From Lepisosteus oculatus (lineage: Eukaryota > Chordata > Actinopteri > Semionotiformes > Lepisosteidae), in the NCBI RefSeq assembly GCF_040954835.1, contig NC_090703.1, positions 17,869,444 through 17,933,443 on the forward strand: a DNA stretch of 64,000 nt, written 5' to 3'. The notes under the pieces were generated by a model, which was not told the DNA's origin, ran no database searches, and saw only the letters and a list, made by a program, of their open reading frames with translations. This document shows positions 45,890 through 57,988 of the stretch, one piece after another (the stretch's first letter is position 1; each line of letters begins with the position of its first letter). Both the position numbers and the translations under genes were made by a program.

Positions 45890-47024
45890 TAAATTGCTAT
45901 AACAAAAGGATCATTATTATATTGGATGAGAGATTTTAGGAACGCATGCAGCACTGTGAACAGCAATGACAAATATAACATGTTTATCCTTAACACATGG
46001 GTGTGTTCCATAACCTGTTGCATTTCACATAAATTGTATTTACAAAAAAGACTTTAAATGAAATCATGTCATTCATCAGCCTCAGAATTTGCCTCTCTAA
46101 AAAACATTTGGTTTACATTCTTATCAACTTCCTAGCCTTTTACAAAACCTTAAAAAATAGAATGACACTCCTTATCAAGGACTTTCAGCAAAAGTCCATA
46201 GTCAAAAAAGCGATTGAGCAGTGATTACTCATTTACCCTGCCATGAATTCTTAAAAAAAATGCTTTTAAAGAGACACTGTTTTAAGATGCATGCTTTACA
46301 ATGTGTTCTTTTCATATTATTGGCAGACAGAATCCCATCTGATGTCCAACCCACATTTCTGTGTTTTGCATCTCTCCCATGTGTCCAAATCACATGAACT
46401 ATACTATCTACTTTTTTCTCTCCTAAAATTAAAGATACAAATAATTCACACATACTGTATATGTAATTCAGAGTTAAAATATAGGATGTAACATACACAA
46501 AGGATGTAAAATTGATTCAATGCTTCTTCTATATTTTATACAAAATGAAACCTCACATAAAATAGTATGCAAGTTAAGGGAAGGTAAATAATATTTGTAC
46601 GGCACTTTTGGTCTGTGTGCTTTCTTTTAGCAAGCCGAGCTGAAGAAAATCTTTCTTCTGTGTCACTGCAACTGAAATAAGGTATTACACCTTGGAAACA
46701 AAGCAAACATCTTGCAAACGAGAAAAAGCACAGCCAATAATGGCAATGACACATACAATAAGATTTGCTTAGTTTATACTGATAACTAAAAGCCTTTTTT
46801 AACTGAAAAACCCATAAGTGAGGATACAACGCCCATTAAGCACTCACACCATATAGTCTGAAATAATGTTCATAAAGTTCAAAACTGAAAATGTAACACT
46901 ATACTTAAAGCTTCTGGCACTAATTACCTTTTGACATATAATAAAACACAACCGTTATTTGGTACTTGGGTGAATACAGTCTTTTTCACATTTATGGCTT
47001 TTATAACAAAATCTTCCATCTCCC
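45890..47024 (-). other. Probable ZBTB1 3' untranslated region and downstream DNA
   Basis: Directly follows the ZBTB1 stop codon on the minus strand. ZBTB1 transcripts in other vertebrates have long 3' UTRs. No clear AATAAA was located close to the stop, so its end is not set. Confidence 0.35.
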
Positions 47025-49118
47025 TTATATTTTTTTGGCATGTTTTGAGTTATAGTGGCTCCTCATGTCTTTCCTCAAGCGGAACTTTTCTCCACACACT
47101 CCACAGATATACAAATGTACGTCCATATGCAGCTCTAGTTGTTCATTGTTGGGAAATATCTGGAAGCATACTTGGCATATGGTCTCCCCTGCAGACAGGT
47201 GGGAGATCATGTGACGTACGTGATCGTGTTTTAGAAAGGTACCTTGATCGCACACCGGGCAGACATAGCGAGCCATGCCTTTATGCATGTCATTGTGGAG
47301 GCGTAGTTGGCGCTCTCTAAGAAACTGCTTCCCGCACGTCTGGCAGGTGAACTGCTTCTCCTTGGTGTGAACTGTGTAGTGTTCCCGAAGGTGACACCGC
47401 TGGTAAAACCCTTTCCCGCAAATACTGCAGAAATGTTTCCGTCGGTGATCCCGGTCTCCTTCCTCCACCAGGCCAGACCTGTAGAGGTCTTGATCGGGAC
47501 ACTTGACCATGTGCTCCACTACCAGTTTCTCATTCTCAAAATGCAGGCCACAGTGTGGGCATCGGAAGGCAAAACAAGCATCTTTGTACATCTGGCAAGA
47601 CCCAGCTATATCGCCATCGTAGCTCATATCAGCCTCTAACAGGCCTTCGTCCATGGTCTGTTTCTCCCCGCCAATGGAGTCTTCCCCTACCGAGTCAGTT
47701 TCCACATCCTGGGTTTCCCCACACCTCTCTGCATGTTCTTGTAACTGCCTACCTTTGATTAAAATCTGGCCACATTTTCCACACGCACAAATGTGCCCCA
47801 TGTGACTGGAGATATAATGGGAAGACTGATCTTCTTCAGTCAGCAGAATTCCACAAAGCTCACAAGGCAAATAGAGAGTACCTTGTCTTTCCTCTTTTAT
47901 AGTGCTGACCTTGGTTAATGTACCCTTGTCTTCCCTGTTTGGCAAATGGCCATCAAATGGGCTATTGCTGTCTTCCAAGCCAGAAATGCCAGCTTCCTCA
48001 TCTTTGTCATCCACAAGTTGGACTTTCATCATATCCTCATACCCAGAATTTTGTGTGCTTGAACCATCTATACTATGCTCTCCAACCTGAACCACTTTTA
48101 TGCTATCCATTTCCAATGGAGAGCTTTCTTCTGGCTCAATTTTGATAATGATGGTATTTCTAGAGGACTTTGATTTATTCTCTGTTCCTGCCCCAACAGA
48201 CTTGATCACAGTTTCTTTATTGAATGTTTCACTGTCAGACTTTTGCTCTGGCCAGTCACTGTCCATTTTGCCAACATCGCTATGGTCTTCTGATGACTCC
48301 GAGGCTGAACTTTCCATCTTGCTGCTATCATTATCAGCTCCCATCCTGATCTTGGGGGGTTGGAATGCTTTTCTGTTCGTGCACGTGAGAATGTGCTCTA
48401 TCAGCAATTTTTCACAGCTGAACACAAATCCGCAGTCGTCACACGTATATGTTCGTCCAAAGCGAGGACGCTCCTTCATGGAAGAACTTCTTCCAGAGGG
48501 TTTTTTGCGCAAGTCACATGGCTGGTCTGACACATTGTCCACATGAGGCAGCACATGAGACACCACTATGTCTTCGATCTGTCTGCTGCTGCTTGTGCTA
48601 CTACTTTGCACTGTAGAGGTCAAGCTAGTGGCTTGCTGCAACCGATCACCTTCCACACTGCTCTGCTTCTGTTGTTCATACATGCGAACGCCAAACATCA
48701 TTTTGCTCTTCATCAGGCCCAAAGTTGTAGATGAAGAAGAAGGGGTTAGACTTGTACTTCTGATATCTTTCAGGTCCTCAAGAGACTCTGGAATATAATA
48801 CATCTGCAGATAAATCATAGCAGCTTTGAGCTCCTCAAACTCATATGGGCCAACCACTATTCTCCCAAGATACATCAGCTGGAGGATAAGATCAAAGCAT
48901 TCAGCGCTGATCTTCATGTTGCTGAGGTTCAGACGGGCCATAACCTGTTGGTCTTTGATAAACATCATTCTGAAGTAGGAGCTGCAGGCTGCAAGGACAG
49001 CTTTGTGAGCCCGAAAGTAAATATCTCCGATGGCGATGCAGCAGTCACAAAGAAACCCCCATTCTCTCTGGTTATTCAGCTGTTGCAGGACATGCTCACT
49101 GTGGCTGGGCTTGGGCAT
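47025..49118 (-). CDS. zbtb1: ZBTB1, BTB/POZ and zinc-finger transcriptional repressor (697 aa)
   Basis: Nuclear repressor needed for lymphoid development and implicated in translesion DNA synthesis in mammals (family knowledge). The CDS is one exon. Residues 8-115 form the BTB/POZ dimerisation domain (LNNQREWGFLCDCCIAIGD...FRAHKAVLAACSSYF). Fingers: C226/C229/H242/C246 (C2HC), C419/C422/H434/H439, C446/C449/H462/C466 (C2HC), C520/C523/H536/C540 (C2HC), then C2H2 fingers at 564-584, 592-612, 620-640, 648-668 and 672-693. The third to last of these share long runs with human ZBTB1 as I remember it (GKGFYQRCHLREHYTVHTKE). The C2HC spacing fits the UBZ4 ubiquitin-binding type described for ZBTB1. 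IIIKIEPEE at 323-331 is a sumoylation consensus centred on K326. Human ZBTB1 is about 713 aa. The intact full-length frame makes this certain. Confidence 0.97.
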   Translation of the reverse strand: MPKPSHSEHVLQQLNNQREWGFLCDCCIAIGDIYFRAHKAVLAACSSYFRMMFIKDQQVMARLNLSNMKISAECFDLILQLMYLGRIVVGPYEFEELKAAMIYLQMYYIPESLEDLKDIRSTSLTPSSSSTTLGLMKSKMMFGVRMYEQQKQSSVEGDRLQQATSLTSTVQSSSTSSSRQIEDIVVSHVLPHVDNVSDQPCDLRKKPSGRSSSMKERPRFGRTYTCDDCGFVFSCEKLLIEHILTCTNRKAFQPPKIRMGADNDSSKMESSASESSEDHSDVGKMDSDWPEQKSDSETFNKETVIKSVGAGTENKSKSSRNTIIIKIEPEESSPLEMDSIKVVQVGEHSIDGSSTQNSGYEDMMKVQLVDDKDEEAGISGLEDSNSPFDGHLPNREDKGTLTKVSTIKEERQGTLYLPCELCGILLTEEDQSSHYISSHMGHICACGKCGQILIKGRQLQEHAERCGETQDVETDSVGEDSIGGEKQTMDEGLLEADMSYDGDIAGSCQMYKDACFAFRCPHCGLHFENEKLVVEHMVKCPDQDLYRSGLVEEGDRDHRRKHFCSICGKGFYQRCHLREHYTVHTKEKQFTCQTCGKQFLRERQLRLHNDMHKGMARYVCPVCDQGTFLKHDHVRHMISHLSAGETICQVCFQIFPNNEQLELHMDVHLYICGVCGEKFRLRKDMRSHYNSKHAKKI

Positions 49119-49144
49119 TGCGTAGTGTTTTCTTTATGTTTTGC
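49119..49144 (-). other. zbtb1: ZBTB1 exon 2 leader and splice acceptor
   Basis: The minus strand reads a T-run, AAATCTTTTAG, then GCAAAAC..., then ATG. The acceptor AG is at 49146-49145, so the coding exon carries 26 untranslated bases before ATG 49118. Confidence 0.7.
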
Positions 49145-52100
49145 CTAAAAGATTTAAAAAAAAACAATGTTGACACAGTTGTAATTACTAGTGAAAATAA
49201 CATCAGTACTAATTCCACTTTGAATGTTTCTACATATTACATTTACTCCCTTTTAAAAACCGTAATTAAGTATTGCAGTTTCTTTAATATTTGAAATATG
49301 TTCTGCATTCGAAAGATCACACCAAGGAACTCATTCATGATGAAAATCTTGTGCATTAAAGTTTGATGGCAAGCTTAGGTTTCAATATTAAGTAAGGTAT
49401 TTTAACAAATACATATTTTACAAAAAGAGCATTTAAAAATTTAAAAAGTATCTGTAGCACTTCAGTATTATAAATGATAAAGATACTGTAACATTACCTT
49501 TTAAGATGATAATGTCATATAATAGGTTATTTTAGTTTCTACCATCCAAAAGAAACCAACTTCTATTTAAATTTGAATACGTATTATCAGCAGGTATTAT
49601 CAGCTCATATTTATTTATTATATGATATATATATATATGATTTAATCCGGATTAAATTAATTCAGAATAATAAATAAATTCAGATGCAACAAAAAACTAT
49701 TTACCCCTCACACAGAAACTGGAGAATGGGCTTAATTTGTAAAGTCATAGCTTTTGTCATGTTTAACTTTTACCTTGTTTTTATGCTATGTTAGCAGAAA
49801 ATATTAATTCTGCTACCTAACCTGAATTTAATCTGATGGAGTTCTACTGGTTTCTCTTCTTTGGCCTCTGCTTTCAAACTTTATTTTTTGCTCTGATCTC
49901 ATCCAAAAATCCTTGAAAGATTATTATGATTTTGTACCTACTGCCTCTACATTTTCTATATGGTTAGAACTCAGACATAGATACCTGAGGATTTTTCACA
50001 GCCTTGGCTAACATATACAGTAGACTGCAATCTTACTACTGGACTTCCAGATCACATCTACAGTGGGTCTCAACTTCCGCTAGCACGTTTCATCTTCCAT
50101 GAAATAATCCTACTACTTTCACCATTTTGAACACTGCTGCAATAATCTACTTACACGAGTCCCATCTTTGATTCAGAATTTCAACCAGAAACAAATGGCA
50201 TGGATACATTACATCATTGCTGGTTGGCCCCACAATGGCAGATTTTCAACTGCGTGCAAGAATATCTATTAATCAAAATATCCCTACATTCTATTAGTTG
50301 AGATTCATCACCTGAACTACTCTTCCACTATGTTTTAGTAGAAAACTGATAGCCACTCATTCTGGACAGCTTTTATCTTCAGTACCTAAGAATGGCTCTT
50401 TTTGAGCTTATATCAAACGGGGCTTAAAACTTGTGCAAATCCAAATCCCTTAAAGAAGAGTTATCATTGCAAGCTATGGAACACCATCAATCAGTACTCT
50501 CAGTGACTTGAAAACGACCTTTCTGTATTCAACCCTCAAGTAAAATAAAATAATTTAACCACTTTCATTGATAAAAAAACTGTAAAATAAAACATGAACA
50601 CGAAGAGGTAGAATACACAGCATCTACAATTATTCATCAATTCAATTTCTAACCACTTCATTCCATTTGGGGATGCAGGGGAGCTGGAGCCTATCTCAAC
50701 TGACATATAGAGGTACCAACCAACACTTCACACATTCTAGATGGCTGCATCCTGTATGTGCATGGAGTTTGTATGTTCTCCCAGTGTTCAGGTGGATTTT
50801 CTCCAGGTGTTCCTGTTTTCTCCCCCAGCCCCGAGACATAGTGTTATGTTAAATGGCGTCTGAGAAAACTGGCCATTTATGGTGTGAGTGTGCATGTCTG
50901 TGTTTGTCTCTGTGTGTGCCCTGGGATGGACTGGCGCCCCATCCATCCATACGGTATTCTTCCCTGCGCCTGTTGTTTGCCATGATAGGCTCCAGCTCCC
51001 TTATGGCCCTGTATTGGATAAAGCTGTTATAAAACGGATGGATGTATCAGCTTTTCAATGCATTGCTGGGAAGCAAAACAAATGGTGATTGCTGGGAAAT
51101 TTAAATAATTTACTCCAGGTTAAAGGCTGTAATTAGTGGATGGACAATAAACTCAAAATAGCTGGTATGCAAATACATAGTTGCTTTATCTTTTAATCAA
51201 GGCCTACGGTTCGAACAGTTACTAAATAAGACACAATGACATGAAAGCCCTACAAATCAAAGTAATATTGCCTAATTTTAAACGCTTTGCTCATTAATTG
51301 CCATGTATTGTAATATTAAAACTACCAATATAATTTAATCAATGAAACATAAACCTAAGATAACCCTTATTAAGCAAGACTACAGTGTATCAACAGCCAG
51401 ATGTTATAACACATACGTAGTCTTGATTCGATTAATTTGTATAATCGCTAATATACTTTACAAAATATAGTTCCATATCAATTTCTAATGCATATTGTTG
51501 AATTGCACTAGAAACACCGTTCCTCGGGGGTAAATAACTATACTGTTACATAGCGAGCTTTATTAAGAAAACACAAGCGGTAAATAATTAACATTAAAAA
51601 TAAGTAGTACTAGGAAACATTTCAACGAATGTGTGCAGAGGTAAATACGAAACCAAAAGAACCAATATTTTGGATGATCTTATATATTATTCATTTGTAA
51701 TCTTCACAGCAGATGCTCTTAAAAACACGTACAGTATTTGCAATCTTTGGCTTTCACTGCTGTCTGGGTCTGTGAACCACCATGAAAACGTGTTTACTTT
51801 ACCATAGCAATACTGCTGTGCTTTATACCAGTCGGAGCGTGGGCTGTGTCGGTAGTCAGCACTGAGTACAGTAATTTGCAAAGCTTCCAGTACTGTACGT
51901 AATAACCTTGCGGGCAATTTAACCGACTAAAAATATACTATATAATTCATAATGCCAAACTCTAAATTCAGTACCTCACACACGCATTCAACTTTATCAG
52001 CCTTCCAAATATATATGCAAATGTCAGTGCTGACTATTTTGGGACTTGACCCACCCCGCAGTTGCTAAGTCAAAGTATGTAGCTGTTAAGTTTTAAAAAC

Positions 52101-52769
52101 ACTTCTGTCTGTACTTTGTCAAAAATAGGTTAAGCACCTAAACACTTCATAGCACTACAACAGTTAAAACATTTTATACAGTACGTACTGTACAAAAGTA
52201 AATCAAATCCCATTTGAATTTTCTTCTTGTACAACTTAGGAAGGGTATACAGTAAGAACTATTCTTTCAAAGCTTTCCTTCGACAGCTTCCCAAACCACT
52301 ACCGCTGCTTAATTTATATGTTGCACGAATTAGTTCAATAATTTAAAAAACACTTTATTCAAAACTTTTAACAATGGCAACATACAGTATCTCCAACCTC
52401 GTCGCTGACAGTTTAAAGAGGGATTTCAATGTCCCGCCCACGCGCATTTTCATTGGCCTATTTCGTTAAGATGGAATCATGCGGGCACTAGAGCTGTCAA
52501 TCATACCGCACTAAAAACTCATTAAAAGTATACAGCAAAATAATGTCTAATTCGGTCTTTTTCTCTTGTGAATATTAGCGTTATTTATCCGTTCGCGGCA
52601 GCTTTTTGCTAAAAAAAAAACTAAGAGCTCCCAAAGAGAGCTGGTGCAATACTGACTGTCTCAAGTCTCACGCACCACCACCCCCGCGCTACTTCCCGCA
52701 TTCACGCTCAGAAAAAAAATAAAGGAATTACCATCCTCAAAACCTGTCAACACTCACAGTGCTACTCAC
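49145..52769 (-). other. zbtb1: ZBTB1 intron 1 (predicted)
   Basis: About 3.6 kb between the donor at 52769 and the acceptor at 49145. It contains an (AT)n tract and TAATCCGGATTA palindrome near 49625-49655 and a SINE at 50655. There is no other gene inside. Confidence 0.6.
50655..51057 (+). repeat. V-SINE-like copy in ZBTB1 intron 1
   Basis: GGAGTTTGTATGTTCTCCC, TTTTCTCCCCCAGCCCCGAG, GTCTGAGAAAACTGGCC, GGGATGGACTGGCGCCCCATCC and CCCTGTATTGGATAAAGC follow the SINE body in order. A second tail-like segment at 50655-50700 suggests a partial tandem copy. Confidence 0.8.
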
Positions 52770-53000
52770 CAGCAGGGAAGGAAGCTGCGACTAAATGACT
52801 AAAAAAACTCCAATCGCTGTCTGTGTTGCCGAGGGTTCAGCTTTTCTTCTTTAATCCCTGTATAAAGTTGTGGCGAGAATAATGCAGAAAGGCGAACCCC
52901 TCCTGCAGCACGGATGAAAAGAACTTCCGCACAGCCGCTCTCGGCAACATCACCGCACTGAGGCTGCTTGAGCCAGATCCAGCCCTGCTCACGCAAATCC
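52770..53000 (-). other. zbtb1: Predicted ZBTB1 noncoding exon 1
   Basis: On the minus strand the sequence ends CTTCCCTGCTG|GTGAGTAG, a strong donor at 52769. The exon body is GC-richer with CpGs and no long ATG frame leading to the CDS. A noncoding first exon matches ZBTB1 gene structure in other vertebrates. Its 5' end is a guess. Confidence 0.5.
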
Positions 53001-53929
53001 AGCCCTCCTGCAGCCTGTCATTACAGTTTCTCCCACCATCACATTTACAAGTACACGACAGCGTGACAGAAATGCAGAGAGAGAAAAAAAATCTGTCGTT
53101 TCATCTAAACTAAACTAAGAATGAAGCAGTTTCAGGAAGTTTTGAACAGAAATGCTATGTCTAGATGCAGTGGACATAAAGGGACGATTCACAGTATTGT
53201 ACAATATTTCTGTTGCTTATGTCCTTTGGCAAATCAAAATATTATCCAGCTCAGTTCTGAAGTCCCTCATATTTATTTTTTTCTGTATAAACTGTGAATT
53301 GTGTTGTGTAAATAAGAGGTGGGATGGTGGTGGGCTGAGTTACTGTACAATGCGAACAGAAAATATAAATATAAACACCAAGGCAATTATTATTGTTATT
53401 ATTATGATAAGAATTTGTATACAGACAGTAAACGATGACAACCTTTACATTTGTTTTTAAAATAAACTTATATTTTATTAGACTAGTTACAATAAAGTGT
53501 AAGTTATTTCAAAGTATAAGGTTCTTCACATAATATTTTGGGAAGAGACATGGAAACAAAGTTTGTTTAAATGAACCAATAAGCCAAGCCCCCTGAACTA
53601 TAAAACAAAGATGCGTAAATAATGAAGAGTCACATGTGGTCAAGTCGTTTTGCAAATTTGCTCACGTGAGAAAGATTTCTTCTTTAACATCACGCACAAT
53701 AATAACACTTTTGAAATATAAAAAAAGAGTGTTTTATCATCTACGTCCTTGCCGAACACTTTTAACAAGTTCAGAAGTGGATGTTTTTGTTTGGTTTCGG
53801 TATGTTATGGGAGAAGAACAAGTTAAACGTAACTTTGTGTTAATATAGCTGCTATACAAACACAAGCCAGCAGCTTCCGGTAGACACAACAATAAAAAAA
53901 ATAATTGCCCCGTTAGAAGCCCCTTTGTA

Positions 53930-54068
53930 CGTTCTGCTCATTTACAGTGCTGTCATGTGACACAATAGCTAGCTGAGCTCACAGTCGTAGACAAGCAGCG
54001 CGAGACCGTACGAGAACGTCTCTGCAGCAACAAATACGAAATCTAAACCAATCTCTAGAATATAGGTG
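53930..54068 (+). other. zbtb25: Candidate ZBTB25 noncoding exon 1
   Basis: CpG-rich segment (AGCGCGAGACCGTACGAGAACG) ending in a donor GTG|GTAAGA at 54069. It is on the plus strand and upstream of the ZBTB25 start exon, with an ETS-like TTCCGG about 60 bases before it. Inference. Confidence 0.35.
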
Positions 54069-57000
54069 GTAAGAAATAGTTTTCGCATTTACAACATTAA
54101 TTATTATTTTGCGATTAAATGCTGAATTGAAATGCATGCACGCGGTCTTGGGTTGCATGGCACATTCCATAGCAATGTCTGTTTTTACCGTGAGCTCTGA
54201 TTCAGAGCAGCCGTGAAAAATGGATGTGCTGGCTTGGAATTAGTTAAGCTAGTTGCATTGCATGGGGGAATCTTTTGATAATAACGTTTCAGGATTTTTT
54301 TTTTACTCACTTATGGTTACATTTGACACAGACAAAGCAAAATATAATGGGGACTGTTTTTTAGTGCACATGATCAAATAACGAAGATCCCCACACATAT
54401 TCTCTTAGATACATAATTTAAGTTTTGGGTATTGGTTTAATGTATTTGATGTTTGTGTGCGTATGCATGGTGCGTGTATATATACTGTATATCACTAGAA
54501 TGAAATATTAATTAATGTTGTAAGAGTTGTAATGTCAAATAGAATATTCCTGTCGACTAAACGTGTAATTGTCATTGGTTCCAATAAAAAAACAGTACAC
54601 TACATTTCTCTGAATACATATAAGCAAATCACTCGTTTGTCACAGGTAATATACAAAAGAAAACGGAAGTGGTAGAGTTATAAAAAAGTGTTGATCGTTT
54701 TATTCAGAATTGTGTATCTTTCCTCAGCTTTAGGACTAAAGAAGGGGATCTCCAACCTTAGTTGTGGAGAGCCCCAGTTGGGCGTTTTTTTAGGTAACAG
54801 CAGAGTTAATGTGGGACAATGTATCTGTAATCCATTAAACAAGTGATTTGTTGAATTATGTAATTTATTGATTATTTTAAAATTAGAATGCTCTTCAGCT
54901 CTTATGTACAGAAGTTCCATTAAGTGAGTTTATTACCGCCTTAATTAAACAGTAATTTACAAGTGTTCTAAACTTTTAAAGTACAGGTGATATTGGATGA
55001 TCTAGAAAACTAACTGAATCGGGGTTCACCAGGACCAGGCTAGAAGACATAATTTGTCAATACTCCTACTAAACTATTAATAAACTATATCAGAAGAATT
55101 ATAAATGATTTCACCCCACAGGGGATTTTCCTGGGAGTCAGACAAAGGTGAAGCTTTTAATTATGTATAATGGACATAGTACACTATATTAATCTGTTGA
55201 CAGCTAACAAAAGCATCTTTGAAATGTTTGTGTCTCATATCATTTATCATGTCTAAAGCAGTGACATTTACGTCTGGCCTTGGTATGCTGCAGACCATCA
55301 GGCCATATACATATTTGATGGTCCTCAATTTGTAAAGACCTGGTTATAGTGGTAATAAAAAACAATTAAATGAACATTTGATTCAAATCAGGTCATTAAG
55401 TGTACAGGGAGGAATGAAAACCAAGAGATACAGTTGCACTCCAGGTTCAGGAGTGGCATTGTGATGCTGAAACTTTGGCTGTATGTCACGTTGTTCTCTG
55501 TATTGAAGAGACCAAAAGAGAAAGTTATACTCAAGATCATTGGTATTTCATATTAATTCTTGTATAAGCTAGATACCAACAGTAAACTTCATGCAAAAAA
55601 TGCAAATTTAATAAAATGATTTCAACCTTATTTTATAAAAAAAACAATTACTGTCCTCAGGCTGGTGGATAAGTGGTGACCCTATGTGCCAGAGACACTC
55701 CATTTCTGCTAAAGAGGAAAAGTCTTCATTTGCCCCAAACTGCCACTCAGTTGACCCAAGTGGTGAGTGTCTGATCTTCTTCATCCAAGTTCTTTTGGTG
55801 GCTCCAGTTTCCCACCTCCAGTGAGGAGCTAACAGAAAATAAGGCTACATTGTCTTAATCTGCAATATAACTGACCTTGCAGTATTAAATTGAAAGGTTA
55901 GATTCACATACAGTATACACATTAAATACAACAGAGTCAACTGGGATTTCCCTGTCTAAAATGATAATTTTGCTATATAAAAAATAACATGGGATCAAAT
56001 TCAGCCATTCATTGTCTAGGTGATCTCAAGATTAGTCAGTCATCACTTGAGTGACAGAGTTGAACAATCATTTTGTACAATCAGGTGCCTGTTCACTGAA
56101 TCCTAGATGCCACACATTATCCCAGCTCAACCCACATGCGTTCAGTGAGGTTCAGGTCTGGCCAGGAGAGCATCCGTAGTATATCTTTCATCTCACAATA
56201 AACCACAAGCATATAAAGTTGTTCTACTGGAATGCTGTTTTGTCAAGATGAGCTTGATGGAAGGACTTGACCAAGGTAGTGCTGCAGTCAGGTGACTGTC
56301 CAATCACTACCAGTACAGTTCTGTAGCAACTAGATCCACCTGAAAAAAACATCACACTTGTATCTCCACAATGATTGGTGTATTATTCATTATTGGTGTA
56401 TAATTAATGTATCATAGTACATATCTGTGCCAGACTCATAACATCCATCAGCATGGTCTACATAAAAATTTAGATTCATTACTAAAGAGCACTTGACTAT
56501 GGTACTGGTGAGTCCATATGAGGTGTTGCTCACTTCACCTCATTCTTTTGCATCGATAAACATACAGTAGGTGAGCACTGTGCAACTGTGTGGTCATCTG
56601 GCCTGCAAGAGGAATGTTAAAGTTTAGCTGCCTCCTCATAATTGAACTGCTGATGGTTTTGGTCATTAGGACCTTGGGTTTCTTATGCAGTGGAAACTGC
56701 AGTGGAAAAAATGATCAAAACGAAGAAGAAAGTGAGAATGATTATATATTGATCTCAGCTAGATTTCATGTTTCATGATCTCCCAGATGATGGCCTCATG
56801 TTGATAGACTGTGTTTGGCTGTAAAGGCTTGCCAGCTTAGAAATAGCTGGTTCTGAACACCCCAGATGGCAAGTGACAGTGCACTGATTATGACCAGCTT
56901 TCAATATGCTGATAACAGGAAAGTGATGTTCTCTTGATGAGCAGACCATATTGATTCATATTGATTTACACTAGGATTTTTTCAAGCAATTTACATCACC

Positions 57001-57796
57001 TCATCTATGCTTATGCGCCAAAGTCTCTCAGCTGTACCATACTCAATCATGACTAAACAATTAATCAGAATGACACTGTAAACATTTAATAATTGACATT
57101 GATATACATTTTATAAAACAGAGTGGTAAATTTCTTTCAATTCTTATTGTACCTCCTTCAATAGTTGTCGATGAATTATTGGTGACTCAAGAGACCAACG
57201 TTTAACAATAAAAATGGGGGACTGCAGACTTTCTAATTTTTCCTGATGTGAGTTCCACTGTATTTTTATTATAAGATTGTGGATTAAGACATTTCTAAAA
57301 GGAATTCCACTGCAATGTACAGTATAGCGCAATTTGTATATCTTATACAATTATATATACATACTGTATGTCTTTGGCCAGCAGGGGTCATATGTTTTAC
57401 AATCTTTCTTTCTTGGGAAAAACTGCAAGTGGAGGGCAGTGAAACATCATGCAAGTGACATTAACAGTGCATTAGAGACAGCAATAGATTTATCTCAAAT
57501 AATGACACTGCATTAGTCACTAGGTGGTGTCAAAATGTAAATAATGAATTTACTTATGCTGTCTGTTCCCACCATCCTGGGCATGAACCACAGACCATAA
57601 GCAGACATCCTATGGATTCAGTATGCTTAGAGGGATATCTACAGTACATCATATGTCTGTTGAATCAGCAGGGGCCGCTCATTAGGACTGAGTAAAAGTT
57701 TATGTGACTCAGGGCTCACAAAATGCTGAGAATGAATTAAGCATAATAAAAACACACAGGCATACACATTACCATAATGACTTTTGTCTGTGGCAG
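54069..57796 (+). other. zbtb25: Presumed ZBTB25 intron 1
   Basis: Noncoding. Near 54737-54785 and 55015-55045 there are decayed fragments of a CTCCAACC...GGAGAGCCCC-type repeat. A Tc1-like remnant lies at 56085-56670. Nothing else is interpretable. Confidence 0.45.
56085..56670 (-). mobile_element. Degenerate Tc1/mariner-like remnant
   Basis: GTTCAGTGAGGTTCAGGTCTGG is the reverse complement of the PDLNP(I/L)(E) catalytic box. The following about 500 bases resemble a decayed transposase read backwards (for example ACTGTCCAATCACTACCAG). There are numerous stops. Confidence 0.4.
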
Positions 57797-57988
57797 GTCG
57801 GGTCACCGTGGTGTCATGGACGTGTCTAGCCACAGCCTGTTCCTCTTACAGCAGCTGAACATACAGCGGGAGTTTGGTTTTCTGTGTGACTGCACTGTGG
57901 CCATTGGCAATGTGTATTTCAAGGCTCACCGTGCTGTGCTCGCTGCTTTCTCCAACTACTTTAAGATGATCTTCATTCATCAGTCAAG
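57797..57988 (+). CDS. zbtb25: ZBTB25 start-codon exon
   Basis: Acceptor TTTTGTCTGTGGCAG before 57797, 19 untranslated bases, then ATG at 57816. Codes [20 protein letters not shown] through FKMIFIHQS, the first half of the BTB domain. The donor AAG|GTAAGG at 57989 splits a codon in phase 2. An in-frame ATG at 57777 lies in the intron side of the acceptor and is not used. Confidence 0.9.

Larger units (their letters stand above)
52380..54068. promoter_or_regulatory. Probable divergent promoter region of ZBTB1 and ZBTB25
   Basis: Region of raised CpG between two divergent genes. Visible elements: GGGCGGG/CCCGCCC with a nearby CCAAT box (ATTGG) at 52431-52460; a second CCAAT (GAACCAATAAGC) at 53574; a TTCCGG ETS-like site at 53875; TCATGTGAC at 53954; and a CpG-rich stretch at 53983-54020. 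The exact start sites are not determinable here. The two genes are also divergent neighbours in human. Confidence 0.5.

Noticed and set aside
47307-48798. Plus-strand frames of 60-148 codons
   Set aside because: Shadows of the ZBTB1 coding exon.
57777-57815. Upstream in-frame ATG at 57777 as ZBTB25 start
   Set aside because: It lies before the splice acceptor at 57796. The ATG at 57816 gives the MD-type N-terminus expected for ZBTB25.
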